NCBI GenBank assembly: GCA_030424595.1
Contig: JAUHWG010000001.1
Coordinates: forward strand, 248,001-312,000
Length of the DNA stretch: 64,000 bases
From: Polyangia bacterium
GTDB lineage: Bacteria > Myxococcota_A > Polyangia > Nannocystales > Nannocystaceae
Reading direction: 5' to 3'
Position 1 is the stretch's first letter. Every line of letters begins with the position of its first letter. The notes beneath the pieces were generated by a model. The model worked only from the letters and a program-made list of their open reading frames with translations, was not told where the DNA came from and ran no database searches. The translations under genes and the position numbers were made by a program. Shown here piece by piece: positions 1-9,500 of the stretch.

Positions 1-554
1 AGACCACGGTGATCTTCACCGCCGGGATGGCCCTGATCATGCTCCTCCGCCGCCGGCGCGAGGAGGGCGAGGACGACTTCTCGCAGAGGGGCGCGACCCT
101 GAGCGGCCAGGTGATCCTGCGGGTGATGACCAAGATGTTCATCCCCTTCATCCTGGTCTTCGGCTTCTACGTCATCACCCACGGCGAGATCGGCCCCGGC
201 GGCGGCTTCCAGGGCGGGGTCATCCTCGCGACCGCGTTCATCCTCTACGCGCTCCTCTACGGCCGCAACGCGCTCTACCGGATCATCCGCCCGCGCACCC
301 TCGAGGTGCTCGCCGCCTGCGGCGTCCTCCTCTACGCGGGGGTCGGCGTCGCCTGCATGCTCCTCGGCGGCAACTTCCTCGACTACGCGGCGCTCAACGC
401 CGCGAGCCCTGGCGACGGCGAGGCCATGGGGATGACCCTCGTCGAGTACGGCGTCGGCATCACCGTCTGCACCGTCATGATCATCATCTTCAACCAGCTC
501 GCTGAGTTGCCGAGCAATCCTTCACGCCGACGAGCGGGGGCGAAGGCGTCATGA
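1..554 (+). CDS. mnhB: Mrp-type Na+/H+ antiporter subunit B, 5' end cut by window
   Basis: This is a membrane subunit of a multisubunit cation/proton antiporter. The reading frame is open to the window edge. The first visible residues (a hydrophobic stretch ending in an RRRRE cluster) resemble the end of an MbhE/MrpA-C-terminal-type segment, so the true start is probably upstream and the GTG at 9 is probably internal. The MnhB domain follows, with the family-typical GEIGPGGGFQGG loop between membrane helices and about four hydrophobic segments in total. The stop overlaps the start of the next gene (ATGA at 551-554), which suggests translational coupling within one operon. Family assignment is good; exact subunit boundaries (B alone or an E-B fusion) cannot be settled because the 5' part is missing. 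Confidence 0.85.
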   Translation, partial: TTVIFTAGMALIMLLRRRREEGEDDFSQRGATLSGQVILRVMTKMFIPFILVFGFYVITHGEIGPGGGFQGGVILATAFILYALLYGRNALYRIIRPRTLEVLAACGVLLYAGVGVACMLLGGNFLDYAALNAASPGDGEAMGMTLVEYGVGITVCTVMIIIFNQLAELPSNPSRRRAGAKAS

Positions 555-955
555 CCGAGCTCCTCGGGATCTACAACTACTGGATCTACATCATCCTGAT
601 GATGATCGGCTTTTACGGGGTGATCGCGAAGGCGAACCTGATCAAGCAGGCGATCGCCCTCGGCCTCTTCCAGACCGGCATCTTCCTCTTCTACATCTCG
701 ATGGCGGTCGTCGACGGCGGCACGGCGCCGATCTGGACGACGGTCGGCGACGGCGCGGTGAAGGCCCTCGGGCCCTACGACAACCCGCTGCCGCACGTCC
801 TCATCCTCACCGCGATCGTCGTCTCTGTCAGCGTCCTCGCGGTCGCCCTGGCGATCATCATCAACATCAAGTGGTCCTACGGGACCATCGAGTACGACGA
901 GATCGCGGCGCTCGAGCGCGCGACCGAGCGCGAGGAGGGAGACGCCGATGCTTGA
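551..955 (+). CDS. mnhC: Mrp-type antiporter subunit C (NuoK-like)
   Basis: A 134-residue, three-helix membrane protein of the MnhC/NuoK family, which sits between the larger antiporter subunits. Visible marks are the short first helix, the GFYGVIAKANLIKQAIAL stretch and the NPLPHVLILTAIVV segment that is typical of MrpC. The C-terminus is charged and cytoplasmic (EREEGDADA). The start overlaps the stop of the B subunit, and the end overlaps the next start by 8 nt. Length is close to the usual 110-125 residues with a somewhat extended tail. Confidence 0.9.
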   Translation: MTELLGIYNYWIYIILMMIGFYGVIAKANLIKQAIALGLFQTGIFLFYISMAVVDGGTAPIWTTVGDGAVKALGPYDNPLPHVLILTAIVVSVSVLAVALAIIINIKWSYGTIEYDEIAALERATEREEGDADA

Positions 956-2468
956 TATCCCCCTCGATGTCCAGGCCAACCTCCCGGTCCTCATCGTCCT
1001 CACCCCGCTCCTCGGGGGGGTCATCGCCACCTTCACCGGCCGCGGCGTCCTCCCCTGGCTCTGGTCGACCCTCGTCACCGGCGTGACCTTCGCCCTGACG
1101 ATCCAGATGATGATGACCCTGCTCGCCAGCGGCGAGCCCTTCATCTCCTACGAGCTCGGCAACTGGCCGAAGTGGTGGGGGATCGAGTACCGCGTCGACC
1201 TCCTAAACGCCTTCATCCTCCTGGTCGTCGCCGGGATCGGCTTCATCACCACGGTCTACGCCCGCCTCAGCGTCCAGGATGAGATCCCGGACGATCGCCA
1301 CAACGTCTTCTACGCGGTCTGGATCCTCGCGATCACCGGGCTGCTCGGGATCACGATCACGGGCGACGCCTTCAACGTCTACGTCCTCCTCGAGATCTCG
1401 TCGCTGACCGTCTACGCGCTCATCGCGATGGGCAAGGATCGCGACCGCCGGGCCCTGACCGCGTCGCTGCGCTACCTGATCCTCGGCTCGGTCGGCGCCT
1501 CCTTCATCCTCTTGGGGATCGGCTACCTGATGATGGTCACCGGCACCCTCAACATGGAGGACATGCACAACCAGCTCCTGCGGATGCCCGACCTGGACAC
1601 CAACCGCACGATCCTGGTCGCCTTCGCCCTCCTGGTCGTCGGCCTCTCGCTGAAGATGGCCCTCTACCCGCTGCACATGTGGCTGCCGAAGGCCTACACC
1701 TACGCCCCCTCGGCGGTCTCGGCCCTGCTCGCGGCGACCGCGACCAAGGTCGGGGTCTACATGGCCTTCCGCTTCCTCTTCGGGATCTTCGGCGTCGGCT
1801 TCTCGTTCTACGCGATGCCGAGCCACTTCGTCCTCCTGGGCATGGCGAGCCTCGGGATCATCTTCTCGTCGCTGACGGCGATCCGGCAGACCAACGCCAA
1901 GTCGCTGCTCGCCTATTCGAGCGTCGGCCAGATCGGCTACATCGTCGCCGGCTTCTCCCTCGCCAACCCCAACGGCGTCGCCGGCTCGATCGTCCACATC
2001 TTCAACCACGCGGTGACCAAGGGCGGGATGTTCATGGCCCTGGGCGCCATCGCCTACCGCGTCGGCGGCACCGACATGAAGCACCTGCGGGGCCTCGGCA
2101 AGCGGATGCCGCTGACCGCCGGCGCGCTGGCGCTCGGCGGCCTCGGCCTCATCGGCTTCCCCCTGACCGCCGGCTTCATCTCCAAGTGGTACCTGGTCTC
2201 GGGGGCCCTCGACGCCGGCATGTGGCAGCTCGCCGTGGTCGTCCTCATCGGCTCCCTCTTCGCCCTGGTCTACGTCTGGAAGATCATCGAGGCGCTCTTC
2301 TTCGGCGAACCGACGGGGCGCACCGCCGAGGCCACCGAGGCGCCGCTGTCGATGCTCATCCCGATCTGGGTGCTCATCGGCCTCAGCATCTACTTCGGCG
2401 TCGACACCAGCTTCACCGCGGACGTCGCCACGCGGGCCGCCTCTAGCCTCCTGGGAGGGTTGCCGTGA
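948..2468 (+). CDS. mnhD: Mrp-type antiporter subunit D (NuoN/NuoM-like), first copy
   Basis: A 506-residue polytopic membrane protein of the proton-conducting NuoL/M/N family with about 14 hydrophobic segments. It carries the usual charged residues inside the membrane: a Glu in the VYVLLEISSL helix, a Lys in the LSLKMALYPLHMWLP helix, and a second Lys in ATATKVGVYM. The KAYTYAPSAVSALLAATATK stretch is a strong family signature. A GAGGAGGGAG Shine-Dalgarno lies just before the ATG at 948. It is the first of three D-like subunits in the operon and overlaps both neighbours. Confidence 0.92.
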   Translation: MLDIPLDVQANLPVLIVLTPLLGGVIATFTGRGVLPWLWSTLVTGVTFALTIQMMMTLLASGEPFISYELGNWPKWWGIEYRVDLLNAFILLVVAGIGFITTVYARLSVQDEIPDDRHNVFYAVWILAITGLLGITITGDAFNVYVLLEISSLTVYALIAMGKDRDRRALTASLRYLILGSVGASFILLGIGYLMMVTGTLNMEDMHNQLLRMPDLDTNRTILVAFALLVVGLSLKMALYPLHMWLPKAYTYAPSAVSALLAATATKVGVYMAFRFLFGIFGVGFSFYAMPSHFVLLGMASLGIIFSSLTAIRQTNAKSLLAYSSVGQIGYIVAGFSLANPNGVAGSIVHIFNHAVTKGGMFMALGAIAYRVGGTDMKHLRGLGKRMPLTAGALALGGLGLIGFPLTAGFISKWYLVSGALDAGMWQLAVVVLIGSLFALVYVWKIIEALFFGEPTGRTAEATEAPLSMLIPIWVLIGLSIYFGVDTSFTADVATRAASSLLGGLP

Positions 2469-4063
2469 TGGGTATCGAACTCCCGCTCCTGGCGATGCTG
2501 GTCCCGGCGGCCGGCGCCCTCCTGATCGCCGCCTTCGGCCGCTGGCCGAACGTCCGCGAGCTTGTCACAGTCCTCACCTCGGTCGCCCTCCTCGGCGTCG
2601 TCCTGCAGATGCTTCCGACCGTCCTCGCCGACGGCTTCTGGGAGACGACCTGGACCACCGAGCCTATCGTCCTCTTCGAGATGCTCCCGGGGATCCCGCT
2701 GGAGCTCAAGCTCGAGCCGCTGGGGATGATCTACGCGCTCATCGCCTCGAGCCTGTGGATCCTGAACTCGCTCTACTCGGTCGGCTACATGCGGGCCAAC
2801 CACGAGAAGAACCAGACGCGCTTCTACGTCTGCTTCGCCCTCGCGATCGCCTCGGTGATGGGCATCGCCTTCTCGGGGAACATCCTCACCCTCTTCGTCT
2901 TCTACGAGGCGCTGAGCGTCTCGACCTACCCGCTGGTCGCCCACAAGGGCACGCCGGAGGCCGTCCGCTCCGCCCGGGTCTACCTCGGGATCCTGGTCGG
3001 CACGTCGATAGGCCTCCTCCTCCCCGCGCTCATCGCCACCTACTTCTTCACCGGCGACCTCGCGTTCGCGCCCGGCGGGATCTTCCAGGAGGCGCTCACC
3101 GACGGCCGCCTGACCGGGCCGATGCTCGGCGTCCTCTTCTTCATGTACATGTTCGGCATCGGCAAGGCCGCGCTGATGCCGATGCACAAGTGGCTGCCGG
3201 CGGCGATGGTCGCCCCGACGCCCGTCTCCGCGCTCCTCCACGCGGTCGCGGTCGTCAAGGCGGGGGTCTTCACCGTCGTCAAGGTGTGCATCTACGTCTT
3301 CGGGACCCAGAGCCTGGTCTCGGCCGGTCAGGGCGAGTGGCTGATCTACGTCGCCGGCGCGACGATCCTGATCGCCTCCTGCATCGCCCTCTTCCAGGAC
3401 AACCTGAAGCGGCGCCTCGCCTACTCGACGGTCTCGCAGCTCTCGTACATCACGATCGCCGCGTCGCTGCTCTCGCCGCTCGGCTTCATGGCCGCGTCGA
3501 TCCACATCGCCGCCCACGCCTTCGGCAAGATCACCCTCTTCTTCGCCGCCGGCTCGATCTACACCGCCGCCCACAAGACCAAGATCTCAGAGCTCGACGG
3601 GATCGGCCGGAAGATGCCCTGGACCATGGGCGCCTTCGCGATCGGCTCCCTATCGATGATCGGCGTCCCGCCGACCGCGGGCTTCATCTCCAAGTGGTAC
3701 CTGCTGAGCGGCGCCTGGGAGACCGGCTACACCTTCGTGATCGTCGTCGTCCTGCTCTCGACGCTGCTCAACGCCGGCTACTTCCTGCCGATCGTCTGGC
3801 GCGCGTTCTTCCGCGCGCCGCCGAGCCACGACGGCCACGCGCCGCTCAGCCCCCAGGACGACGCCTTCGGCGATCCGGCAGACGAGGTCACGGCCGGTCA
3901 CGGTCACGGCCATGACGACCATCACGGCGACCACGGCGAAGCGCCGCTGCCGATCGTCTTCGCCCTGAGCTGCACCGCCGCCGGCACCATCGTCCTCTTC
4001 TTCTTCCCCGACATCGTCCTCGGCCTCGCCCAGCAGATCTTCAAGGGACTGCCACTGCCATGA
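2465..4063 (+). CDS. Mrp-type antiporter D-like subunit, second copy
   Basis: A 532-residue NuoL/M-family membrane protein and a paralogue of the preceding gene. The functional residues expected in an antiporter-like subunit are present: Glu in LFVFYEALSV, Lys in GIGKAALMPMHKWLPAAM, and Lys in AVAVVKAGVF, preceded by the classic APTPVSALLHA motif. Near residues 455-495 is an extramembrane loop rich in His, Asp and Gly (a GHGHGHDDHHGDHGE run) that could bind metal ions. It starts with GTG at 2465, overlapping the previous stop (GTGA), or with the ATG at 2468; a GGGAGGG ribosome site lies at about 2454-2460. Confidence 0.88.
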   Translation: MMGIELPLLAMLVPAAGALLIAAFGRWPNVRELVTVLTSVALLGVVLQMLPTVLADGFWETTWTTEPIVLFEMLPGIPLELKLEPLGMIYALIASSLWILNSLYSVGYMRANHEKNQTRFYVCFALAIASVMGIAFSGNILTLFVFYEALSVSTYPLVAHKGTPEAVRSARVYLGILVGTSIGLLLPALIATYFFTGDLAFAPGGIFQEALTDGRLTGPMLGVLFFMYMFGIGKAALMPMHKWLPAAMVAPTPVSALLHAVAVVKAGVFTVVKVCIYVFGTQSLVSAGQGEWLIYVAGATILIASCIALFQDNLKRRLAYSTVSQLSYITIAASLLSPLGFMAASIHIAAHAFGKITLFFAAGSIYTAAHKTKISELDGIGRKMPWTMGAFAIGSLSMIGVPPTAGFISKWYLLSGAWETGYTFVIVVVLLSTLLNAGYFLPIVWRAFFRAPPSHDGHAPLSPQDDAFGDPADEVTAGHGHGHDDHHGDHGEAPLPIVFALSCTAAGTIVLFFFPDIVLGLAQQIFKGLPLP

Positions 4064-4371
4064 GCGACCCCAACCAAGGCACTCCGCAAGCTCCCGATGG
4101 GGGCATCGTCGGCAAGCTGCGCGCGCCGTGGAGGTCGATGCTCGATGAGAGCCCCCGCGCCGTCCGGGCGTTCTGGGTCGGCTCGATCGTCGTCCTCCTC
4201 CTCCTGGCCTTCGCCGACCTCTTCGTCCACCACCACGCCCACTTCGGCATCGACGGGACGCCGGGCTTCTACTCGCTCTACGGCCTCGGCGCCTGCATCG
4301 TGATGGTCATCGTCTCGAAGTTCGTCGTCGGCCTGGTCCTCAAGCGAAGGGACACCTACTACGATGATTGA
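4060..4371 (+). CDS. Small membrane protein of the antiporter operon
   Basis: A 103-residue protein with two predicted membrane helices, around residues 37-57 and 73-95, separated by a His-rich turn (FVHHHAHFGID). No named family was recognised. It overlaps the preceding gene by ATGA and the following gene by 8 nt, so it is embedded between two D-like subunits and is probably a structural or accessory subunit of the same complex. The amphipathic N-terminus contains many Pro and Gly and lacks a signal peptide. Confidence 0.75.
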   Translation: MSDPNQGTPQAPDGGIVGKLRAPWRSMLDESPRAVRAFWVGSIVVLLLLAFADLFVHHHAHFGIDGTPGFYSLYGLGACIVMVIVSKFVVGLVLKRRDTYYDD

Positions 4372-6127
4372 GTTTCCCCCGGGGCTCATCTTGGTGCTGG
4401 GCGCCCTCCTCCTGCCCTTCGCCTCTGGAGTGGTGAGGAGCGCGCTCGCCCTCCTCCTGCCGCTGGCGACCCTCGTGGCCGTCTGGCTGGTGCCCGACAA
4501 CGCCCACGTCACCGTCCCCTTCATGGGCGACATGGAGATGACGATCCTCCAGTGGAACCCGCCGACGCGGGTCTTCGCGACCATCTTCTCGTTGATGGCC
4601 TTCGGCGGAGCGCTCTTCTCGCTCAACCAAGACCGCAAGGTCGAGCTGCCCGCGGCCTTCGTCTACGCCGGCTCCGCGGTCTGCGTCACCTTCGCCGGCG
4701 ACATGCTCAGCCTCTTCATCTTCTGGGAGATGATGGCGGTGGGCTCGACGATCGTCGTCTGGAGCGGCAACACCGAGGCCTCCGGGCGCGCGGGCCTTCG
4801 CTACGCCGCGGTCCACTTCGTCGGCGGCGCGGTGCTCATGGCGGGGATCTTAGCCCACGTCTTCGCCCTCAAGGCCGGCGGCGTCGAAAGCCCGCTAGAG
4901 CTCGGCTACTACGCCTTCGGCCCCGGCGGCTTCGATGCCCTCTCGTTTAGCGGCGTCGGCGATATCGCCCCGTGGCTGATCCTGATCGGCATCCTGATCA
5001 ACGCCGCCACCCCGCCCTTCGGCTCCTGGCTCGCAGACGCCTACCCCGAAGCCTCTGAGAGCGGCACCGTCTTCCTCTCGGCCTTCACGACCAAGACCTC
5101 GGTCTACGTCCTGATGCTCCTCTTCGCCGGGACCGAGCTGCTGATCTACGCCGGCCTGATCATGGCGGTCTACGGGATCGTCTACGCGATCCTGGAGAAC
5201 GACATGCGCCGAATCCTGGCGTACTCGATCGTCAACCAGGTCGGGTTCATGGTCTGCGGCATCGGCATCGGCACCGAGATGGCCTTGAACGGCGCCGCCG
5301 CCCACGCCTTCGCCCACATCATCTACAAGGCGCTGCTCCTGATGTCGGCGGGCTCGGTCCTCTACATGACCGGCAAGCGCAAGTGCACCGACCTGGGCGG
5401 CCTTTACCACACGATGCCGATCACCATGTGGTGCGGCATCATCGGCGCCCTCGCGATCTCGGCCTTCCCCTGGACCTCGGGCTTCGTCTCGAAGTCGATG
5501 ATCTCGCAGGCCGCGGCCGACAACCATCTCTTCCTCGCCTGGATGATCCTGACCGCCGCCTCTGCCGGCGTCTTCCTCCACGCCGGGATCAAGTTCCCCT
5601 GGTTCGTCTTCTTCCAGAAGGACTCGGGCCTGCGCCCGCCGGATCCGCCGTGGAACATGAAGGCGGCGATGATCTTCTTCGCCGGCCTCTGCATCCTCAT
5701 CGGCGTCTTCTACGAGCCCCTCTACGCGATCCTGCCCTTCCCGGCCGCCGCCGGCGAGGTGCTCTACAAGCCCTACACGGTCTCCCACGTCGTCTCGCAG
5801 CTCCAGCTCCTGCTCTGGTCGGGCCTCGCGTTCTTCCTCCTGCTGCCGGTGCTCAAGCGGACCCTGACGATCACCCTCGACTTCGACTGGCTGTGGCGGA
5901 GCTTCTTCCCCTGGCTCTGGCGCAACCTCCTGCGCCCGATCGTCACGGTCCTGGGCTGGATCCGCGACGTCTTCTTCATCGAGAGCAAGCGCCTCGCCGC
6001 CGCCTTCACCCGCGAGGAGCGTCCGACCGGCAAGGCCGATCCCTTCCGCGAGTGGAGCCTCGGCTCGGCGATGGTCCTCCTGACCTTCACGCTCTTCATC
6101 TTCCTCGTCGTCGGCTTCATGAACTGA
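4364..6127 (+). CDS. Mrp-type antiporter D-like subunit, third copy
   Basis: A 587-residue NuoL/M-family membrane protein. The TM5 Glu is present (LFIFWEMMAVGST) and a later Lys is present (FTTKTSVYVL). The position where most antiporter-like subunits carry the TM7 Lys reads LINAATPPFGSWLADAYPEA, with Asn in place of Lys. From memory, this INAA..P variant with the YPEA motif recurs in a sub-branch of such proteins, so it is probably a specialised subunit rather than a damaged gene. The C-terminal ~130 residues extend past the transporter core and carry two further helices. It is the last gene of the operon, followed 29 bp later by a terminator. Confidence 0.88.
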   Translation: MIEFPPGLILVLGALLLPFASGVVRSALALLLPLATLVAVWLVPDNAHVTVPFMGDMEMTILQWNPPTRVFATIFSLMAFGGALFSLNQDRKVELPAAFVYAGSAVCVTFAGDMLSLFIFWEMMAVGSTIVVWSGNTEASGRAGLRYAAVHFVGGAVLMAGILAHVFALKAGGVESPLELGYYAFGPGGFDALSFSGVGDIAPWLILIGILINAATPPFGSWLADAYPEASESGTVFLSAFTTKTSVYVLMLLFAGTELLIYAGLIMAVYGIVYAILENDMRRILAYSIVNQVGFMVCGIGIGTEMALNGAAAHAFAHIIYKALLLMSAGSVLYMTGKRKCTDLGGLYHTMPITMWCGIIGALAISAFPWTSGFVSKSMISQAAADNHLFLAWMILTAASAGVFLHAGIKFPWFVFFQKDSGLRPPDPPWNMKAAMIFFAGLCILIGVFYEPLYAILPFPAAAGEVLYKPYTVSHVVSQLQLLLWSGLAFFLLLPVLKRTLTITLDFDWLWRSFFPWLWRNLLRPIVTVLGWIRDVFFIESKRLAAAFTREERPTGKADPFREWSLGSAMVLLTFTLFIFLVVGFMN

Positions 6128-6155
6128 CCGAGGTCTCGAGGTCGAGCCCGTGAAC

Positions 6156-6188
6156 GAGAGCAGCCGCGCAGGCTGCTCTCTTCTTTTT
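6156..6188 (+). terminator. Rho-independent terminator of the antiporter operon
   Basis: A perfect 10-bp stem (GAGAGCAGCC at 6156-6165 pairing with 6171-6180), a 5-nt loop, then TTCTTTTT. It lies 29 bp after the stop of the third D-like subunit. Confidence 0.92.
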
Positions 6189-6262
6189 GGGTGGTCCGGA
6201 CGCGCCCCCCGAGAGCGATAGGGCCTGCGCTCACGGGGGGAGGGTCGCGGCGGCGGGTCTCA

Positions 6263-6440
6263 GCGGCGACGCGAGGCAGCCTCGTCGACGTCCACAGCCT
6301 GGAGCTCCGCCGCCCCGAAGCGGCGCCCGCTCGGGCCGAGAAGAGCTCACTTGGCGGCGACGCGAGGCGGCCTCGTCGACGTCCTGCAGCCGGGAGCTCC
6401 GCCGCTCCGAAGCGGAGCCCGCTCGGGCCATGAAGACCTC
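6263..6440. repeat. Two tandem copies of a ~91-bp direct repeat in a convergent gap
   Basis: Copy 1 starts at 6263 and copy 2 at 6354. They are offset by 91-92 bp with scattered substitutions and one 1-bp indel. Each copy contains a small dyad: in copy 2 GCTCCG AAG CGGAGC is perfect, while in copy 1 the paired bases change (GCCGC...GCGGC), so base-pairing is kept. The repeats lie between the 3' ends of two converging units (antiporter operon and double kinase). The rest of 6189-6500 shows nothing else recognisable. Confidence 0.75.
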
Positions 6441-6500
6441 ACGACGGGCCGCGCCGGACCGCCATACACATGCCCCAAGCGACACGTCCTTCCAGACAGG

Positions 6501-9500
6501 CTAGAGACCGGCGGCCTTGGCCTGCTTCTCGGTCCGCTTGAAGCCCTCGGACGCCTCTTTCTCCTTGGGCCGCAGCTTCTTGGCGATCGCGTAGGACTCG
6601 GAGGCCTCTTTCCACTTGCTCTGGGCCTCGAGGGCCTCGGCGCGCATGAAGTGCCCGTCGTAGCTCTTGCTGTCGAGCGCGATCAGGTCGTCGGCGACCA
6701 GGATCATCTGATCCGGATCCTTCACGAAGTGGAGGATCTTGGCCTCCTGGCTCAGCGCCTCCGTGAAGCCCTTCTTCGCCTTCTTGTTCTTGTAGTCGGG
6801 GCTTATCCCGTAGAGGTCACGATAGGACTCGACCGCGTCGTGCCAGCGCTTCTCGCCGGCGGCGATCTCGGCCCGGGCCTTCAGCGTCTCGGCGGCCTTC
6901 GCCTGGATCCTCGCGATCGACTCGTGCTCAGGATCGAGCGCCTCGACCTTCGCCATGTGCAGCGCCACGTTGTCGTCCGCCGGGTGGCGCCAGCGATCCT
7001 CGGCGGCGGCCAGCTCGAGCTTGCCGACGAGGAGAACGAGATCCGGCTCGCCAGGCCCGGGAACACCGGCGCCCGCCGTGGGATCGACCGGCGCAGCGCT
7101 GTCCGCCGAAGCCGTCGCCTCCACCGTCCCGGTGGTCGTCGAGCCGCCGGTCCCATCGCTCGCCGAGCCCCCGCCGGAGGTCGTCGCCGACGCGCTCGCA
7201 GCCGCAGGCGTCGTCGCCTCAGCCCCAGACTCTGCGCCAGCCGTCGCCGCCGGAGGATCGATCGGCTGCTCGGGGCGCTCGCGGAGAACGCCGGGCCAGA
7301 CGAAGAGAACCACCGCCGCCGCAGCCGCGCCGAGGAGCGCGATCGGGACGATCGAGCGCCCCGCCCGATCCGCCGCGACCTCCGGCTCCGAGAAGGGCTT
7401 GGGGAGGCCCGAGGCAGAGGTCGCCGCCGCAGGGGCAGCGGCCACCTTCGCCCCGGACGAGCTCAGCGCTGCCGCCGGTGCGCTCATCGACTCGGCCGCT
7501 GGACGGGCTGGAGCCGCGACGCTCGGCTTCGGCGCGGGCTTGGCCGGCGCCGGCGTCGAGACAGGCGTTGGCGCCGTCGGCGGCGCCGTCGACGGCGGAG
7601 CCAAGAGGGTCCCCGCGGCCGGCGGCGGCGGCAGCGGAGAGAACCCGCTCGACTCGCTCCGACCGCGATCGGCCAGCTCCTGCGCCCGCATCAGCTCGAG
7701 CTCGAGATGACGCATCGACTCGGGGCGCCCCTCAGGCGTCCGCGCCAGACACTTGGCGATCACATCGGCGTGCGGGCCGGGGATCGTCCCGTCGATGGTG
7801 TCGGCCCGAGGCGCCTCACGGGTCCCCTTCTGCCGGAGCACGTCCATCGAGTTGCGCCCCGAGAAGGGACGCTTGCCGCTCAGCATCTCGAAGAGGATGC
7901 AGCCCAGGGCGTAGATGTCGGAGGCGACGTTGGCCTCAGCGCCGGCGGCCTGCTCTGGGGCCATGTAGTCCGGCGTGCCGATGATCGTCCCCGGCGAGCT
8001 CGCGGTGCCCTCGCTGTCGACCTGCTTGCAGATCCCGAAGTCGACGACCTTGACGAAGTCGAGGTCCCCCTCGTGGGCGACGAGGGTGATGCTCTCGGGC
8101 TTGAGGTCGCGGTGGATCAGCGAGTGCTCGTGGGCCGTCGCCAGGGCCCGGCAGACCTGGGTGCCGATGTGCACCGCCCGGCTCGGCGAGAGCTTGCCCT
8201 CTTCGCGGATGACGTTGGCGATGCTCTGGCCGTGCAGGAACTCCATCCCGGAGTAGACCGCTCCGTCGCTCAGGCGGCCGATGTCGAGGACACGGACGAT
8301 GTTCGGGTGGCCGAGCTCCGACACCTCGCGGGCGTCTCGCATGAAGCGGCTCGTCAGCTCGGGGTCGCGGGTGTACGACTCCGGCAGCACGCGGAGGACA
8401 CAGGGTCCGCCCCGCTCCCGGTCGCGCGCCCGGTAGAGGGCCCCCATCCCGTCAAAGGAGAGAAGATCCTCGATCCGGAAGCGATCGGCGATCACGGTCC
8501 CGCGTCGCTGATCAGCGATCTGCCGCGGCGTCATGACCTGCTCTGGTGCCTCTCCCATGCCTCCTCCTGATTTCGCGTCGGCTTGACCCATGGTCTTCCT
8601 AGGTCGATCGATGTCCTCAGAGACGCCTCTCGTCTCCCCGCGAACCTGCCCTCGAATACGTGAAAAATCCCCGTGGAGGTAGCCGTTGTATTCTTCAGCA
8701 TCCGAGCGGTGTTCGCGCTCGAAGATATCGCGCATGAAGAGCCCGGCCGGCTCCGCATCATAGCCCGGGAAGCTCCGGCTCAGGATCTCTGAAAGTCGGG
8801 CGCGAAAGCGTTCTGCGGTGCGATAACGGCGATCCCGTTCGAGCGCGAGCGCCTCGAGCACGACCTCGTCCAAGCCCTCGGGAATGCCAGCGACCAGCTC
8901 CGAGGGCCGACGGATGTTCGGGTTGCGGGCGGCCGCGAGCGCCGCGGCAGGGCTGCGATGGCTCGCCGCCAGGAGCTGGCGACCCGTGAGCAGCTCCCAA
9001 AGGACGACCCCAACGGCGTAGATGTCGGCCCGGTGATCGACCTCCATCCCCCGCGCCTGCTCCGGCGAGAGGTACGAGTGTCTGCCCATGAGCATCCCCG
9101 GGCCGGTCGCCTCGCGCCCGATGGTGCTCTTCGCGAGGCCAAAGTCGGTCACCTTGACCACCCCGTCGTAGCCGAGCAGGATGTTCGGCGGCGATATGTC
9201 GCGGTGGACCAGCCCCAGGCCCATCACCTCGTGGGCGTACGCAAGCCCCCGCGCCACCTCACAGCACACGTAGATCGCAAGATCGATCGGGATCCGTCGG
9301 CGGAGCTCGGCGCAGCGGTTCCACACCGCCCGCAGATCCTGGCCGCGGACGAACTCGATCGACAGGAATTGCTCACCGGAGATCGTCCCGGCGTCGAGCA
9401 CCCGAACAAGGTTCGGATGGCGAAGGCGGACCATCACGCGGGCCTCGTCGACAAAGCGAGCGCGGACCTGGCCGCGGCCTGCGGCCTCCGGCAGGATCCG

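Noticed and set aside
6351..8570. Long plus-strand open frame (739 codons) opposite the double kinase
   Set aside because: It is antisense to a gene with clear kinase motifs. Its translation is Arg/Gly/Leu-rich with no domain. Long antisense frames are expected in such G+C-rich DNA.
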